A stretch of 64,000 nucleotides of DNA, taken from Bacillus vallismortis (lineage in GTDB: Bacteria; Bacillota; Bacilli; Bacillales; Bacillaceae). This document shows positions 27,702 through 37,008 of this stretch, one piece after another (the stretch's first letter is position 1; every line of letters starts with the position of its first letter). The stretch spans positions 2,284,137 through 2,348,136 of the forward strand of contig NZ_CP160797.1 of the NCBI RefSeq assembly GCF_040784915.1, read 5' to 3'. The notes under the pieces are model-generated. The model had not been told where the DNA came from, did no database searches, and saw nothing but the letters and a program-made list of their open reading frames with translations. The translations under genes were made by a program, and so were the position numbers.

Positions 27702-27745
27702 TTTAACCACCTCGATTTTCACAGAAGTCATAGAACATGAATAAT

Positions 27746-27772
27746 AAAACCGGAGCTGACCACTCCGGTTTT
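27746..27772 (-). terminator. Terminator after yozD
   Basis: A 10-bp hairpin AAAACCGGAG / CTCCGGTTTT with a 7-nt loop, five bases past the yozD stop. Confidence 0.8.
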
Positions 27773-27777
27773 AAGCC

Positions 27778-27954
27778 TCAATCATCTTCATCCAGCTCTT
27801 CATCTATCATACATTTTTCTATCAAATAATCAAAGGTAATGTCAGCGATTTCAAACAGCTCATCCTCACTAGGTATGTAGCCCCTCCGCGCAAGCTCTCT
27901 GTAAAAAAATTCAGCGATTTCTTCCGTATCAATCACAAGATCTATTTCTTTCAT
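27778..27954 (-). CDS. yozD: YozD, small acidic protein
   Basis: A 58-residue acidic helical protein starting MKEIDLVIDTEEIAEFF and ending in IDEELDEDD. An ideal ribosome site (AAAGGAGGCGG) precedes the ATG at 27954, and a terminator directly follows the stop. The function is unknown; the charge and size suggest a protein-binding role. Confidence 0.82.
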   Translation of the reverse strand: MKEIDLVIDTEEIAEFFYRELARRGYIPSEDELFEIADITFDYLIEKCMIDEELDEDD

Positions 27955-28075
27955 CTCCGTACCGCCTCCTTTTTTATGTTTTATGAAAAAACAGGCTGAA
28001 TTATACCCAGTGTTCTAAACAATTCTTTCAGTCATATACATTGAATAAAAAAACAAGCCATGGGAGGCTGACACT

Positions 28076-28219
28076 ATGATGTCTAAAATGATGGAAGCAC
28101 TGGACGGAGACAGATTTGATATCTTAATGGAAAAAACGCTCAAAGGAATGACGCATGTGATGATTTGGGGCTGTCTGCCTTATTTTTTATATGTCTTAAT
28201 CCGTATGTTCTCAAACTAA
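28076..28219 (+). CDS. Small single-pass membrane protein, 47 residues
   Basis: Starts MMSKMMEALDGDRF, has a short amphipathic N-terminal part, and one membrane helix near the C-terminus (MIWGCLPYFLYVLIRMF). The ribosome site GGGAGG is good. It converges with yodN and overlaps its end by 4 nt, with no terminator between them. I do not recognise a function. Confidence 0.6.
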   Translation: MMSKMMEALDGDRFDILMEKTLKGMTHVMIWGCLPYFLYVLIRMFSN

Positions 28220-28896
28220 CTGAAATGCTCTTTTAAACTTTCCAGAACAAACATCATCATATCTTTATATTCTTCATCTCGAAACATTTCGTACAGAATC
28301 TTGTAGTCATTATAAATATCCAGAAGCTCATCAACAATTGATACAGCAAGGATGTGAAGGGTATCTTGATCTTCATCATCGCCTTCAAACTGAAGAAGAG
28401 CAGACGATGCGATATCTTCGCCGATCTCATGGCCAGTTTCTCCGACATAGTGGACAAACAACATCTGGTGTACAAACTGGTCCATTTCATATTTTCTCAG
28501 CACCAGTGTGAGATCCTCTTCCTCCGTTTCAAGCCACTCTCCATCCTTTAAACGGGTCAGCTCATAAATGATATCTTCCCAGCCATCTTCTAAATATCTC
28601 CAAATTTCTGTTCTGTGACCGATAATGCGAAAGAGTTCTTTTCCATAATCTTTCACATAAACGACGTCCCCAATAAGGAATTCATACTCAATATCAAGCT
28701 TTTCCATGTCGACAATGACACCCTCATAATCTTTGTACAGCTGAATGGACGATTCAAAGTATAAGACTTCATTATGATTGACTTCATAAAGATAGTGTTT
28801 ATCAATTTGGTGTACTTTAGTGACGGTGCCGACTGTTCCATACATAATGACGACTACGATATCCCCTACTTGGAATTTCGGTTTATTTTGCTTCAT
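28216..28896 (-). CDS. yodN: YodN, conserved hypothetical protein
   Basis: A 226-residue acidic, soluble protein. The first half holds two SH3-like/KOW-type beta segments (FQVGDIVVVIMYGTVGTVT and LIGDVVYVKDYGKELFRII), the second half is helical and Asp/Glu-rich. The start at 28896 has CGAGGGGGAG upstream. Its 3' end overlaps the convergent 47-residue gene by 4 nt. No function is known. Confidence 0.85.
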   Translation of the reverse strand: MKQNKPKFQVGDIVVVIMYGTVGTVTKVHQIDKHYLYEVNHNEVLYFESSIQLYKDYEGVIVDMEKLDIEYEFLIGDVVYVKDYGKELFRIIGHRTEIWRYLEDGWEDIIYELTRLKDGEWLETEEEDLTLVLRKYEMDQFVHQMLFVHYVGETGHEIGEDIASSALLQFEGDDEDQDTLHILAVSIVDELLDIYNDYKILYEMFRDEEYKDMMMFVLESLKEHFS

Positions 28897-29010
28897 GGTG
28901 TCTCCCCCTCGCCGCAACATTTCTCATACGCTATCGTATGCCGGGTGACGCCAATTCGCATGGGCATGAAAACCAAAGGAAATATCCAATTATGGTGTGG
29001 ATGAGGACAT

Positions 29011-29037
29011 AAAAAAAATCCGCAATGATCTGCGGAT
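29011..29037 (-). terminator. Terminator after yozE
   Basis: Hairpin ATCCGCA / TGCGGAT with a 6-nt loop and eight T on the minus strand, just past the yozE stop. Confidence 0.8.
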
Positions 29038-29046
29038 AAACAGCTG

Positions 29047-29271
29047 CTATCTGCCGTGCACTTCAGCCTCGTATTGATCCCAAGCTTCATCAAACGTTGC
29101 CATCGTGTGCAGGTAATCAGCGCTTAGCTCCAAATATGAACTGATCTCATGATAATCGGTTGAGGTTTTCGGAAAGCTGTGATCCTCATACGCCTGATTG
29201 GCAAATTCACTGATGCTGTCCTGCGGCTTCGGCTGTCTGTATTTTAATAAATAGTGATAAAAGGATTTCAT
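29047..29271 (-). CDS. yozE: YozE (UPF0346), small helical protein
   Basis: A 74-residue protein of the UPF0346 family, starting MKSFYHYLLKYRQPKP and rich in aromatic residues (SFYHYLLKY, SYLELSADYLHTM). A structure of the B. subtilis protein has been solved (an all-helical bundle), but no function is assigned. AGGAGGGGAA precedes the ATG. Confidence 0.9.
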   Translation of the reverse strand: MKSFYHYLLKYRQPKPQDSISEFANQAYEDHSFPKTSTDYHEISSYLELSADYLHTMATFDEAWDQYEAEVHGR

Positions 29272-29357
29272 GGGTTTCCCCTCCTGATGTCTGTCTTTTG
29301 TTGTTCTATTATACAGTTCAAGTGTAAAATTACAACAAAAGAATACCGAAACATCGT

Positions 29358-29636
29358 TTAGGAGAAGTCAAAATAGTTGCGTTTCAGAATCCTTTCTGTC
29401 TCCATGAGCTGCTGATACGCCAGACTTCCAGGCAGGTTTTTGGTTTGAATCAAAAGCAGCTGATCCTCAATCTCCTTTATTGTGGTTTCCTCCTGATAGG
29501 TCATCCCGCAGGAAGCACACACCATGGCTGGTGTGTCAGTCAGCTCTATGGCTCTTGTTCCGTCAGGGAGCTCCCAGTACACCGTGTTCCTGCCGGGTAC
29601 TGCTTCAAGCTCTCCGCACCAATCGCATGTTTTCAT
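29358..29636 (-). CDS. yokU: Zinc-finger-type protein YokU
   Basis: A 92-residue protein with two CxxC knuckles (CDWC at residues 4-7 and CASC near 40) typical of MqsA/YgiT-type N-terminal zinc domains, but without the HTH part. It is the last gene of the kamA operon and overlaps kamA by 4 nt. The ribosome site GGAGGGGA lies in the kamA C-terminal codons. Its constant position after lysine aminomutase suggests a role in that pathway, not yet shown. Confidence 0.85.
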   Translation of the reverse strand: MKTCDWCGELEAVPGRNTVYWELPDGTRAIELTDTPAMVCASCGMTYQEETTIKEIEDQLLLIQTKNLPGSLAYQQLMETERILKRNYFDFS

Positions 29637-31048
29637 GAAGAATCCCCTCCGTTTTCAGCCTCTTTCTGTTTTTTCTGCTGCGCCAAAAATTTCTTTTCTT
29701 TTAGCTGATCTCTTTTCTCACGCCTATCTTTTAACGTTTCATGCTCCGGATTCGCTGTGAACGTCTCTCTCCTCTTGATTCTGGCCACGTTTTCCGGTGT
29801 AAATGAAACCTCTTTGTCAGCAAAAATAGCACTCAGCCCGATCGGCTCCTTTTTGTCAGCGGTTTCAGGGAAAACGGACTCAAAATAAGCGTCAGCCTGG
29901 TTAGGGATATAATTCTCCGGTTCTGGATATGACGTAATCACACCTTCAAAATTTCTTAAGATGACTTTGTCAGGGCTTTGCGACAATACATAGTTTGGCT
30001 GCAGGGCGATTTTACCTCCGCCGCCTGGTGCGTCAACGACAAAGGTCGGAACCGCATAGCCTGAGGTATGACCTCTCAGCCCTTCAATGATCTCCAAACC
30101 TTTGGAAACGGGAGCTCTGAAATGCCCGATGCCCTCTGATAGATCACATTGATAAATATAATAAGGACGGACTCTGATTTTCACCAAGTCGTGCATGAGC
30201 TTTTTCATAATTGGAACCGAGTCATTAATACCGGCTAGCACCACGGCCTGATTTCCGACCGGCACGCCTGCGTTCACCAGCTTTTCACAGGCCTCAACGG
30301 ATTCCTCTGTCATCTCGATGCTTGTGTTAAAATGGGTGTTCAGCCAGACTGGATGATATTTTTTCAATATCTCGCACAGATGATCGGTAATGCGCTGCGG
30401 AAAGACGACCGGCGCCCTTGTTCCGATTCTAATTACTTCCAGATGCGGGATGCTGCGCAGCTCCTTTAAAATGTATTCTAAAATTTGGTCATTGATCAAA
30501 AGCCCGTCACCGCCAGAAATTAAACAATCGCGGATTTCAGGTGTTTCCCTGATATAAGCAATCGCAGCATCTAGCTGTTTTTTAGGAACTCCCATTCCGA
30601 TTTGTCCGGAAAAACGCCTTCTTGTGCAGTAGCGGCAGTACATGGAACATTGATTCGTGACAAGAAACAGCACACGATCGGGATAGCGGTGTGTCAGACC
30701 GGGTACCGGTGAATCTTCATCCTCATGGAGCGGATCTTCCAGATCGTATTTTGTTTTGTGCATTTCTTCAGAAAGCGGTACAGACTGCATACGGACCGGG
30801 CATCTCGGATTATCGGGGTCCATTAAAGAAGCATAGTAAGGTGTAATATTTAAGGGGATCGTTTTGGTAGAAATTCTGACGCCTTCCTCTTCATCCTCGG
30901 TCAAGTTAATCACTTTTTTTAAATCATCTACTGTTCTTACCGTATGTGTCAGCTGCCAAAGCCAATCGTTCCATTTCTCTTCCGGAACGTCCTTCCATAA
31001 CTCGATCTCCTTCCAATGCCGTTTCGGTTTATACCATTTGCTTGCCAA
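29633..31048 (-). CDS. kamA: L-lysine 2,3-aminomutase
   Basis: A radical-SAM, PLP-dependent enzyme converting L-lysine to L-beta-lysine. Its 471 residues include the iron-sulfur motif C134-x3-C138-x2-C141 (CSMYCRYC) and the C-terminal PLP-Lys region (PGGGGKIAL). The start is a TTG at 31048 with GAGGAGG at 7 nt spacing. It lies between yodP and yokU in the seven-gene yodT operon, expressed in the mother cell in B. subtilis. Confidence 0.96.
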   Translation of the reverse strand: MASKWYKPKRHWKEIELWKDVPEEKWNDWLWQLTHTVRTVDDLKKVINLTEDEEEGVRISTKTIPLNITPYYASLMDPDNPRCPVRMQSVPLSEEMHKTKYDLEDPLHEDEDSPVPGLTHRYPDRVLFLVTNQCSMYCRYCTRRRFSGQIGMGVPKKQLDAAIAYIRETPEIRDCLISGGDGLLINDQILEYILKELRSIPHLEVIRIGTRAPVVFPQRITDHLCEILKKYHPVWLNTHFNTSIEMTEESVEACEKLVNAGVPVGNQAVVLAGINDSVPIMKKLMHDLVKIRVRPYYIYQCDLSEGIGHFRAPVSKGLEIIEGLRGHTSGYAVPTFVVDAPGGGGKIALQPNYVLSQSPDKVILRNFEGVITSYPEPENYIPNQADAYFESVFPETADKKEPIGLSAIFADKEVSFTPENVARIKRRETFTANPEHETLKDRREKRDQLKEKKFLAQQKKQKEAENGGDSS

Positions 31049-31076
31049 ATGAATTCCTCCTCGTGCATTATTTGTC

Positions 31077-31904
31077 TTACAGGTGCTTGCTCCAAATATT
31101 CATGTTTTCAAGACCTTCGGCTATATAGCAATTATTGATCAGCCTTCCGCCATACTGATAACCAGAATGGTACAACACAGCATTCATCCCAAAAGACGCA
31201 GCACGGGCGAGAGAAAATACGTGAAAGATTTCCTTCTCGGCCATTTCTTTTTCTAATTCCTCGATTAATAAACTTGTCAGCGAATGGCCCCGATATTCCG
31301 GAAGCACAGCGCAGTCGGTCATTTCTGCATGCCCAAGCTCTGGATTCATGTCTGCGCTTGCTGCGCTGATCAGGCGGTCATGATCAAACATGACATAATA
31401 CATCGTATTTTCATTCATCGTCTTTTCAATATATGCGGGATCAAAAACCGGGGTCGGGTACGTACGAAATACTTTTTTATACAGCATCGAAAGCTGGTAC
31501 ATGTCATTTGTTTCTGCTTTTCTCATTGTAAAGGATGGCCTGTTTTCAGTGCGGGGGTGAGGTGCTGTGCGATATAAGGCTTCGATCATCTCCTGTTCCT
31601 TTATATAAGAATCTGTTTGACTCCGTTTTTCTGTGAGGTAACGGACCATGACACAAGCCGGATGGCCGAGATAATAGCCCTTTAAATAACCCTCCGGCGC
31701 AAATAATTGTTTGGCAAGCACAGCCACATCATGCTGTTTCGTATAGATGATAATTTTTTCCGCGTCCTCTTCTTTTGCCGCCGCCACGATATCAGGCAGG
31801 GCCTTCTCTATGGCTCCGTCATAACGAACGACTCTCATTCGTTTATTAAAGCTGTCATGGTCCAGAACTGCTGTGACACCGTTACTCTTTATCGACTTGA
31901 GCAT
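31077..31904 (-). CDS. yodP: GNAT acetyltransferase YodP, probable beta-lysine N-acetyltransferase
   Basis: A 275-residue protein with a C-terminal GNAT domain, visible as [19 protein letters not shown] (acetyl-CoA pyrophosphate loop). Proteins of this type beside lysine aminomutase in archaea (AblB) make N-epsilon-acetyl-beta-lysine. The start at 31904 (MLKSIK) was chosen over upstream in-frame ATGs because of spacing to GGGGGAG. The gene overlaps the end of yodQ by 23 nt. Confidence 0.88.
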   Translation of the reverse strand: MLKSIKSNGVTAVLDHDSFNKRMRVVRYDGAIEKALPDIVAAAKEEDAEKIIIYTKQHDVAVLAKQLFAPEGYLKGYYLGHPACVMVRYLTEKRSQTDSYIKEQEMIEALYRTAPHPRTENRPSFTMRKAETNDMYQLSMLYKKVFRTYPTPVFDPAYIEKTMNENTMYYVMFDHDRLISAASADMNPELGHAEMTDCAVLPEYRGHSLTSLLIEELEKEMAEKEIFHVFSLARAASFGMNAVLYHSGYQYGGRLINNCYIAEGLENMNIWSKHL

Positions 31905-33192
31905 CCTCATTCTCCCCCTCCCCGCCTGTATAAAGCCCGCACCAATCCATAACAAAAAGTGCAATAATTTTAGCAGATTCTAGCATGGCTTCAATCTCAA
32001 TGTATTCATTTGCCTGATGAGCTGTTTTTGTTTCCCCAGGCCCGAAGACAATCACTGGCGTATCGCCTGCATGGTATAAAAGCCCTCCGTCCGTTCCCCA
32101 TGGCGAGGCTTCGATGATGGGCTCTGTCTGTTTCATTTTTTGATAAGCTGATTGCAGTACTGAAATTAAAGGGTGATCATCAGGTAAATCATTCGGGAGC
32201 CATTGAGCGCCGAACCACTCTACTGTAATCGGATGGCGTTTAAACCATTCATCACGGTAATCTAAATCCTTCAGCCAGTTTTCCAATTCAAGTTTAACTG
32301 CTTCTGGTTTTTCATAGGGCGCAATTCCGCATCTCCCTTCTATGACGACACGGTCTGCAACTGAAGATGGCCATGCGCCGCCTGAGATGGTGCCGATATT
32401 CACCGGTACCGGTATTGGGACATGATCATACAGCGGATCTGAGATTCTCGCATTGCGGACTTTTTCCAGCTCCTGTATGGCTGTGATCACATGCATGCTT
32501 TTTTCAATCGCACTTACCCCTTCATAGCGTGTGCCTCCATGTGCCGCTAATCCCTTCACTGTGATCCGAAACCACATCGACCCCTGCTGCTTGATAAAAA
32601 GTTTCATATTCGTCGGTTCCGGAATCAGCGCCCCGTCAGCCCGATACCCTCTCATGATGGCAGACAGTGTTCCCGCGCCGCCGCACTCTTCATCTACAAC
32701 GCTTTGAAACAATACATCTCCCTTCAATTTAACATTGCAGGCGTGCAGGGCTTCTAAAGCAAAAAGAAGGGCTGTATTGCCGCCCTTCATATCCGTTGAG
32801 CCGCGGCCGTATATTTTACCGTTTTCTTCGACAGCTTGAAACGGTTCATACTTCCAATCCTTCACGCTTCCTTCAGGCACAACATCGATATGACCGTTTA
32901 AAATCAGCGACCGGCCCCCGCCCGCTCCCGTTTTTTTTGCAACGATATTCGGACTCTCGTCAAAATCGGAACGGTCTGATTTAAAATAGGGATGCTGTTT
33001 TAATTGCTTTAGGCTTGGCTCCCACACGTCAATGTCCATTTGAAATTGCCGCAGCTTCTCAAGCACAACAGCTTGGGCGTTAAATTCTGAGCCCAATGTG
33101 CTTTTTTCTCCAATCAGCCTTTTGAGAAGACGAATGGCTTTGGCCGAATGCTGATCGAGCCACCCGATTACTTTTCTCTCAATGTCTTGCAT
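31882..33192 (-). CDS. yodQ: M20-family deacylase YodQ (ArgE/DapE type)
   Basis: A 436-residue zinc peptidase-fold deacetylase/desuccinylase. Metal-ligand motifs are visible: [21 protein letters not shown] and VVDEECGG, with the C-terminal His in [11 protein letters not shown]. It probably removes an acyl group from an amino-acid derivative. The ATG at 33192 was preferred to that at 33198 because of spacing to AAAGGGGGA. Fifth gene from the 3' end of the yodT-yokU operon order, downstream of the CoA-transferase genes. Confidence 0.88.
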   Translation of the reverse strand: MQDIERKVIGWLDQHSAKAIRLLKRLIGEKSTLGSEFNAQAVVLEKLRQFQMDIDVWEPSLKQLKQHPYFKSDRSDFDESPNIVAKKTGAGGGRSLILNGHIDVVPEGSVKDWKYEPFQAVEENGKIYGRGSTDMKGGNTALLFALEALHACNVKLKGDVLFQSVVDEECGGAGTLSAIMRGYRADGALIPEPTNMKLFIKQQGSMWFRITVKGLAAHGGTRYEGVSAIEKSMHVITAIQELEKVRNARISDPLYDHVPIPVPVNIGTISGGAWPSSVADRVVIEGRCGIAPYEKPEAVKLELENWLKDLDYRDEWFKRHPITVEWFGAQWLPNDLPDDHPLISVLQSAYQKMKQTEPIIEASPWGTDGGLLYHAGDTPVIVFGPGETKTAHQANEYIEIEAMLESAKIIALFVMDWCGLYTGGEGENEDAQVDKE

Positions 33193-33205
33193 CCTCATTC
33201 CCCCT

Positions 33206-33859
33206 TTAAGAAAAAGGCATATCTATTTTGATTTCAGCTTCAGTCAGCCTCGTCACCTCGTCGATTGTCGAGCCATTCATCAGCTCTTTTAATATGAAAT
33301 GATGGGCTCCGACTTCAAGAACCGCTTTTTCAGTAATGATCAAATTTACACAGCCTGCTGCAGTTAACGGAAGCGTGCATGTTTCTGTTAATTTAGGCCT
33401 TCCCTTTTGATCTGTATGACTCATGACGACAACCACTTTTTTCGCTTTTTGGGCCAGTTCCATCGCTCCGCCCATGCCCGGCACCTTTTTTCCCGGGACA
33501 AGCCAATTAGCCAAATCGCCTGACTGGCTCACCTGCAGGGCGCCTAAAATCGTAATGTCAATTTTGCCTCTTCTGATCATCGCAAAAGACATCGTTGTAT
33601 CAAAATAAGAAGCACCTTTTACAGCTCGGACAGGAAATCCCGCTGCGTTGCATAAATGTTCATCCTCTTTTCCCTTTTCAGGGCTGTCACCAATGCCAAG
33701 CACACCGTTTTCAGCCTGCAGCATGACCTGCATGTCAGGCGGCAAAAAGTTCGGCACCAAGGATGGGATGCCGATACCGAGATTTACAATCATGCCCGGC
33801 TTGATTTCAGAAGCGGCCCGTTTTGCGATTTGTTCTCGCTCTGCTATTCCCAAGCCCAT
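33206..33859 (-). CDS. yodR: 3-oxoacid CoA-transferase-like subunit B YodR
   Basis: A 217-residue beta subunit of the family I CoA-transferases (ScoB/AtoA type). The catalytic glutamate is in the motif [11 protein letters not shown] near residue 49. It pairs with YodS, whose gene overlaps by 16 nt upstream. The ATG at 33859 gives the known length; a GTG two codons before is possible. The likely substrate is an acid produced in the lysine/beta-lysine route. Confidence 0.9.
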   Translation of the reverse strand: MGLGIAEREQIAKRAASEIKPGMIVNLGIGIPSLVPNFLPPDMQVMLQAENGVLGIGDSPEKGKEDEHLCNAAGFPVRAVKGASYFDTTMSFAMIRRGKIDITILGALQVSQSGDLANWLVPGKKVPGMGGAMELAQKAKKVVVVMSHTDQKGRPKLTETCTLPLTAAGCVNLIITEKAVLEVGAHHFILKELMNGSTIDEVTRLTEAEIKIDMPFS

Positions 33860-34533
33860 TTCCACTTCACTCCTTCGCTTCTCACAACCCCCTCGACAAA
33901 AACCCCCGGTGTGACAATCATTTCTTCTGAAATCTCCCCCATCGGGACGATACGCTCAGCTTCGACAAAGGTTCTACTTGCGGCCATTGCCATAAGCGGA
34001 TTCATGTTCCGCGCTGTTTTGTCATACGTTAAATTGCCGAATTCATCCGCAATGTGCGCATTGATAAATGCAAAATCTGCCGTCAGCGCCTCTTCAACCA
34101 AATATCGCTTTCCAGCCACAGACACAATGTCCTTTTTTTCATAAACCATTTGATTCGCAATCCCGATGTCAGTTAAAATCCCGCCGAGTCCCGCTCCGCC
34201 GGCGCGAATTCGTTCTGCAAGCGTTCCTTGGGGTGAAAATTGAACCTCTAACGTCCCGTCTGTCATCTGTTTTCCCGCTATAGGATTAGAACCAATATGC
34301 GATGCAATCAGGGTTTTGACTCGCTGATTGACTATAAGCGGGCCGATCCCTATTTTCGGAAAGCCGGCATCATTGCAAATGACAGTTAAATCCGTTACAC
34401 CGCTGTCCAATATAGCTTCAATCAATGAAGGAGGCGAGCCGACTCCGCCAAAACCGCCAAACATTAGGACCGACCCGTCCTGAACACCTGAAATTGCTGT
34501 TTCGACGCTGATTGTTTTTTGAAATGGCGTCAT
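33844..34533 (-). CDS. yodS: 3-oxoacid CoA-transferase-like subunit A YodS
   Basis: A 229-residue alpha subunit of a family I CoA-transferase, with the conserved CoA-loop region GGFGGVGSPPSLIEAI near residue 26 and GTLAERIRAGGAGLGG. It overlaps yodR, its partner, and starts 6 nt after the yodT stop. Its ribosome site (AAAGGG) is rather far from the ATG, suggesting coupling to yodT translation. Confidence 0.9.
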   Translation of the reverse strand: MTPFQKTISVETAISGVQDGSVLMFGGFGGVGSPPSLIEAILDSGVTDLTVICNDAGFPKIGIGPLIVNQRVKTLIASHIGSNPIAGKQMTDGTLEVQFSPQGTLAERIRAGGAGLGGILTDIGIANQMVYEKKDIVSVAGKRYLVEEALTADFAFINAHIADEFGNLTYDKTARNMNPLMAMAASRTFVEAERIVPMGEISEEMIVTPGVFVEGVVRSEGVKWKWAWE

Positions 34534-34539
34534 TTAATT

Positions 34540-35874
34540 TCAATCCCTTTTCAGTTTTTTTTCGACCGCTGCAACTGTTTCTGAAAAAATTGATATGAGC
34601 TCTTCAGCCTCGCCGTCTGACATGGTAAAAGGCGGAGCAATAATGACAGCATCTCCTTCCCCGCTGTCAATTCCCGCTTTGGCAGGATAAACAATTAGTC
34701 CGCGTTTTTTCGCTTCGCCGACAATACGCTGGGTAACCGCCTGCTCTGGCGAAAAAACGTTCTTCGTGTTCTTGTCTGCTACAAATTCAACGCCTAATAG
34801 CAGTCCTTTTCCGCGAACATCACCAATGATGCCGCTTTGAGACGCTGCCTCAACAAGCTTCTTTTTCAGTACAGCTCCCTTTTTTTCTGATTGCTTGATC
34901 AAGCCGCGCTTTAATACATACCGCAAAACTTCCAGAGCGGCTTTGGCTGAATAGGGATGTGCACTGTATGTGTGGCCGCTCATAATCACACCTGAACCTT
35001 GTTTTATCGTTTCAATAATAGAATCAGATACAACAGCAGCGGCAATAGGCGCATACCCCGCACCTAGCCCCTTCCCCAGTACAGCAATATCAGGAACGGT
35101 GCGCCAATGCTCTGTCGCGAGCATCCTTCCTGTTCTTCCAAGCCCTGTCATCACTTCGTCTGCAATAAAGAGCACTTCGTGTGTGCGGCATACCTCACTT
35201 AATCTCTCATAATATCCCGGAGGCGGGGTGATCGCTGCACCTGCGGCACCAATAATAGGCTCAGCCACAAAGCCGGCGATAAATTGGCTTCCGATTCTTT
35301 TAATCGCAGTTTCCAGTTCATCAGCGGCAGTCTGAACAAAGTCTTCATCCGTTCCATGATTCCGCCGATACACATGAGGAGCTGAAATAGCGGGATAGCG
35401 TTCAATGAGATGGGTGAACCGGTATCTCCTTTCATAAAAACCAGACAATGAAAGCGCTCCCAAAGTTATTCCGTGGTAACTGCTCCACCGAGACAAAAAG
35501 ATGGATTTTTGTGTTTGCTTTTTTTCCTGCCAATATTGAATGGCGATTTTCATCGCTGTTTCTATGGCTTCTGATCCGCTGTTGACAAAAAAAGACCAAT
35601 TCACATCTCCCGGCAGCTCCTGCGCCAAGAGAGCGGCTAATTGCTCGGCAGGCTCGCTTGTAAACTGTGAGCGGTAAGCAAAAGACACTTGATCTAGCTG
35701 TTCTTTCAGTCTCTCAGTCACATCACGAACCCCGTGGCCGATATTGCATGTCACCGCACCTGATGAGCCGTCAAGATATCTTTTTCCGGTCTGATCATAA
35801 ACATATAAACCCTTCGCATAACTGACAACCGGATAGGCCGAACTAAGCTCCGGCTTAATCAAATAACTGCTCAT
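34540..35874 (-). CDS. yodT: Class III PLP aminotransferase YodT
   Basis: A 444-residue omega/class III aminotransferase. The pyridoxal-5-phosphate motif LFIADEVMTGLGRTG is followed by the Schiff-base lysine in VLGKGLGAGYAP near residue 273. It is the first gene of the operon yodT-yodS-yodR-yodQ-yodP-kamA-yokU, with GAGGTGGGAG before the ATG. It may remove the omega or beta amino group of a beta-lysine derivative; BioA and other class III enzymes are alternatives by sequence alone. Confidence 0.9.
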   Translation of the reverse strand: MSSYLIKPELSSAYPVVSYAKGLYVYDQTGKRYLDGSSGAVTCNIGHGVRDVTERLKEQLDQVSFAYRSQFTSEPAEQLAALLAQELPGDVNWSFFVNSGSEAIETAMKIAIQYWQEKKQTQKSIFLSRWSSYHGITLGALSLSGFYERRYRFTHLIERYPAISAPHVYRRNHGTDEDFVQTAADELETAIKRIGSQFIAGFVAEPIIGAAGAAITPPPGYYERLSEVCRTHEVLFIADEVMTGLGRTGRMLATEHWRTVPDIAVLGKGLGAGYAPIAAAVVSDSIIETIKQGSGVIMSGHTYSAHPYSAKAALEVLRYVLKRGLIKQSEKKGAVLKKKLVEAASQSGIIGDVRGKGLLLGVEFVADKNTKNVFSPEQAVTQRIVGEAKKRGLIVYPAKAGIDSGEGDAVIIAPPFTMSDGEAEELISIFSETVAAVEKKLKRD

Positions 35875-35896
35875 GCTCCCACCTCAACAAACCTTT

Positions 35897-35930
35897 TAAC
35901 ATATTATATGAGTGTCCAAATTGCGGCATG
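35897..35930 (-). promoter_or_regulatory. Candidate sigma-E promoter of the yodT operon
   Basis: On the minus strand GTCATGC is followed after about 14 nt by CATATAATA, resembling the sigma-E elements (-35 near GTCATATT, -10 CATACAAT). Mother-cell sigma-E control of this operon is established in B. subtilis; the exact site is inference. Confidence 0.4.
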
Positions 35931-35957
35931 ACGTCCCCGCAAAAACTTTTCACACAA

Positions 35958-35991
35958 AAAAGAGCCTTCCTTAATATAGAAAGGCTCTTTT
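35958..35991 (-). terminator. Terminator after the YjcZ-family gene
   Basis: An 11-bp hairpin AAAAGAGCCTT / AAGGCTCTTTT with a 12-nt loop and a minus-strand T run. Confidence 0.8.
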
Positions 35992-36004
35992 GGAATTTCG
36001 CCCT

Positions 36005-36118
36005 CTAGCAAATAAAAGCGGCTCCGACAATAATTAATAAAATGAACAAGACAACAATCAATACAAACGTATTTGTCCCGCAGCCAAATCCGTAACCGTA
36101 TCCAGGGTATCTATGCAT
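36005..36118 (-). CDS. YjcZ-family small sporulation membrane protein, 37 residues
   Basis: Starts MHRYPGYGYGFGCG and continues as one hydrophobic helix (FVLIVVLFILLIIVGAAF) ending in Cys. This Gly/Tyr-rich head plus C-terminal helix is the YjcZ/YhzE-type family of small late-sporulation proteins. The start at 36118 follows AAAGGATG; the longer upstream frame lacks a ribosome site. It lies between cgeE and the yodT operon and has its own terminator. Confidence 0.78.
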   Translation of the reverse strand: MHRYPGYGYGFGCGTNTFVLIVVLFILLIIVGAAFIC

Positions 36119-36197
36119 GCTGTTTTCATCCTTTCTTATCACGATATACGGCATTTTATGCGGGCCAAGTCCCAAATGGTTTGTGCAAACGCCTATT

Positions 36198-36980
36198 TCA
36201 TGTAAGGAAATAATGAAAAACAGTATGCACCCGCTCATATTTTTTAAACGTCAGCTTTTCGTAAAAACGGGTTGCACCGTCAGTGCTTGTAGCCACTAAA
36301 TAGGCTGCTTCCATTCCTAGTGATTTGGCAATGGACAGCATTTCTTTCACTAAGATACTGCCATAGCCCTTTCTTTGAAACTGATCCAAAATGGCGACTT
36401 CTTCAATTTTAGCCGTTTTTTCTTGCGGATGAATGAACAGCTCTCCGCATCCAATGGGAATCTTCTGTGATCGGTCGCTGTAACAAACAACAAGGATGAT
36501 CGTCCCCGCTTCATAAAAGGGATATTTTCTTTTTAATTTTTGTTCAGCGATCGCTTCCCCAATATAAATGGAATCATAAATTTTCATGATAGAAGATCCA
36601 TCGCTGAGGCTTTTTGCCGTTCCCCATGCCGTTAACGGATGTCCCATCTGCCCTTTCCAGTCACTAAGCTTCATGTCATACAACAGCTCATCCTCGACAA
36701 CAAACCCGCTTTTGACAAGCGATTGCTTCAAACCGAGCGGAAAAACATGCTGAGGCGACGCTTTTAAATGGAGATAATTCGCATTAAGCAGCTTTGGTAC
36801 GGATGGCAAAAAGTCCAGTAACCGCCGCTCTAACGGAAACGTATCATGAAGCTGAACAAAGTTATGAGAAAAAATTTGCGGAAGCTTCGGATCTTTATAT
36901 ACGCTGTAATGATCAAACGATGCCGATTCAGACGTTAACAATATATATTGCTGTTCCGTTTTTGAATAATGTCCTGTCAT
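36198..36980 (-). CDS. cgeE: Spore maturation protein CgeE, GNAT-domain
   Basis: A 260-residue protein whose C-terminal half is a GNAT acetyltransferase domain (EEVAILDQFQRKGYGSILVKEM, given here in parts, carries the acetyl-CoA motif QRKGYGS). It is the last gene of the cgeC-D-E group made in the mother cell and needed for mature spore-surface (crust/glycan) properties. The start at 36980 (MTGHYSK) follows AAAAGGAGACG. It might acetylate a spore-surface sugar made with CgeD; this is inference. Confidence 0.9.
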   Translation of the reverse strand: MTGHYSKTEQQYILLTSESASFDHYSVYKDPKLPQIFSHNFVQLHDTFPLERRLLDFLPSVPKLLNANYLHLKASPQHVFPLGLKQSLVKSGFVVEDELLYDMKLSDWKGQMGHPLTAWGTAKSLSDGSSIMKIYDSIYIGEAIAEQKLKRKYPFYEAGTIILVVCYSDRSQKIPIGCGELFIHPQEKTAKIEEVAILDQFQRKGYGSILVKEMLSIAKSLGMEAAYLVATSTDGATRFYEKLTFKKYERVHTVFHYFLT

Positions 36981-37008
36981 GAACGTCTCCTTTTTATGAC
37001 CTATGCTT

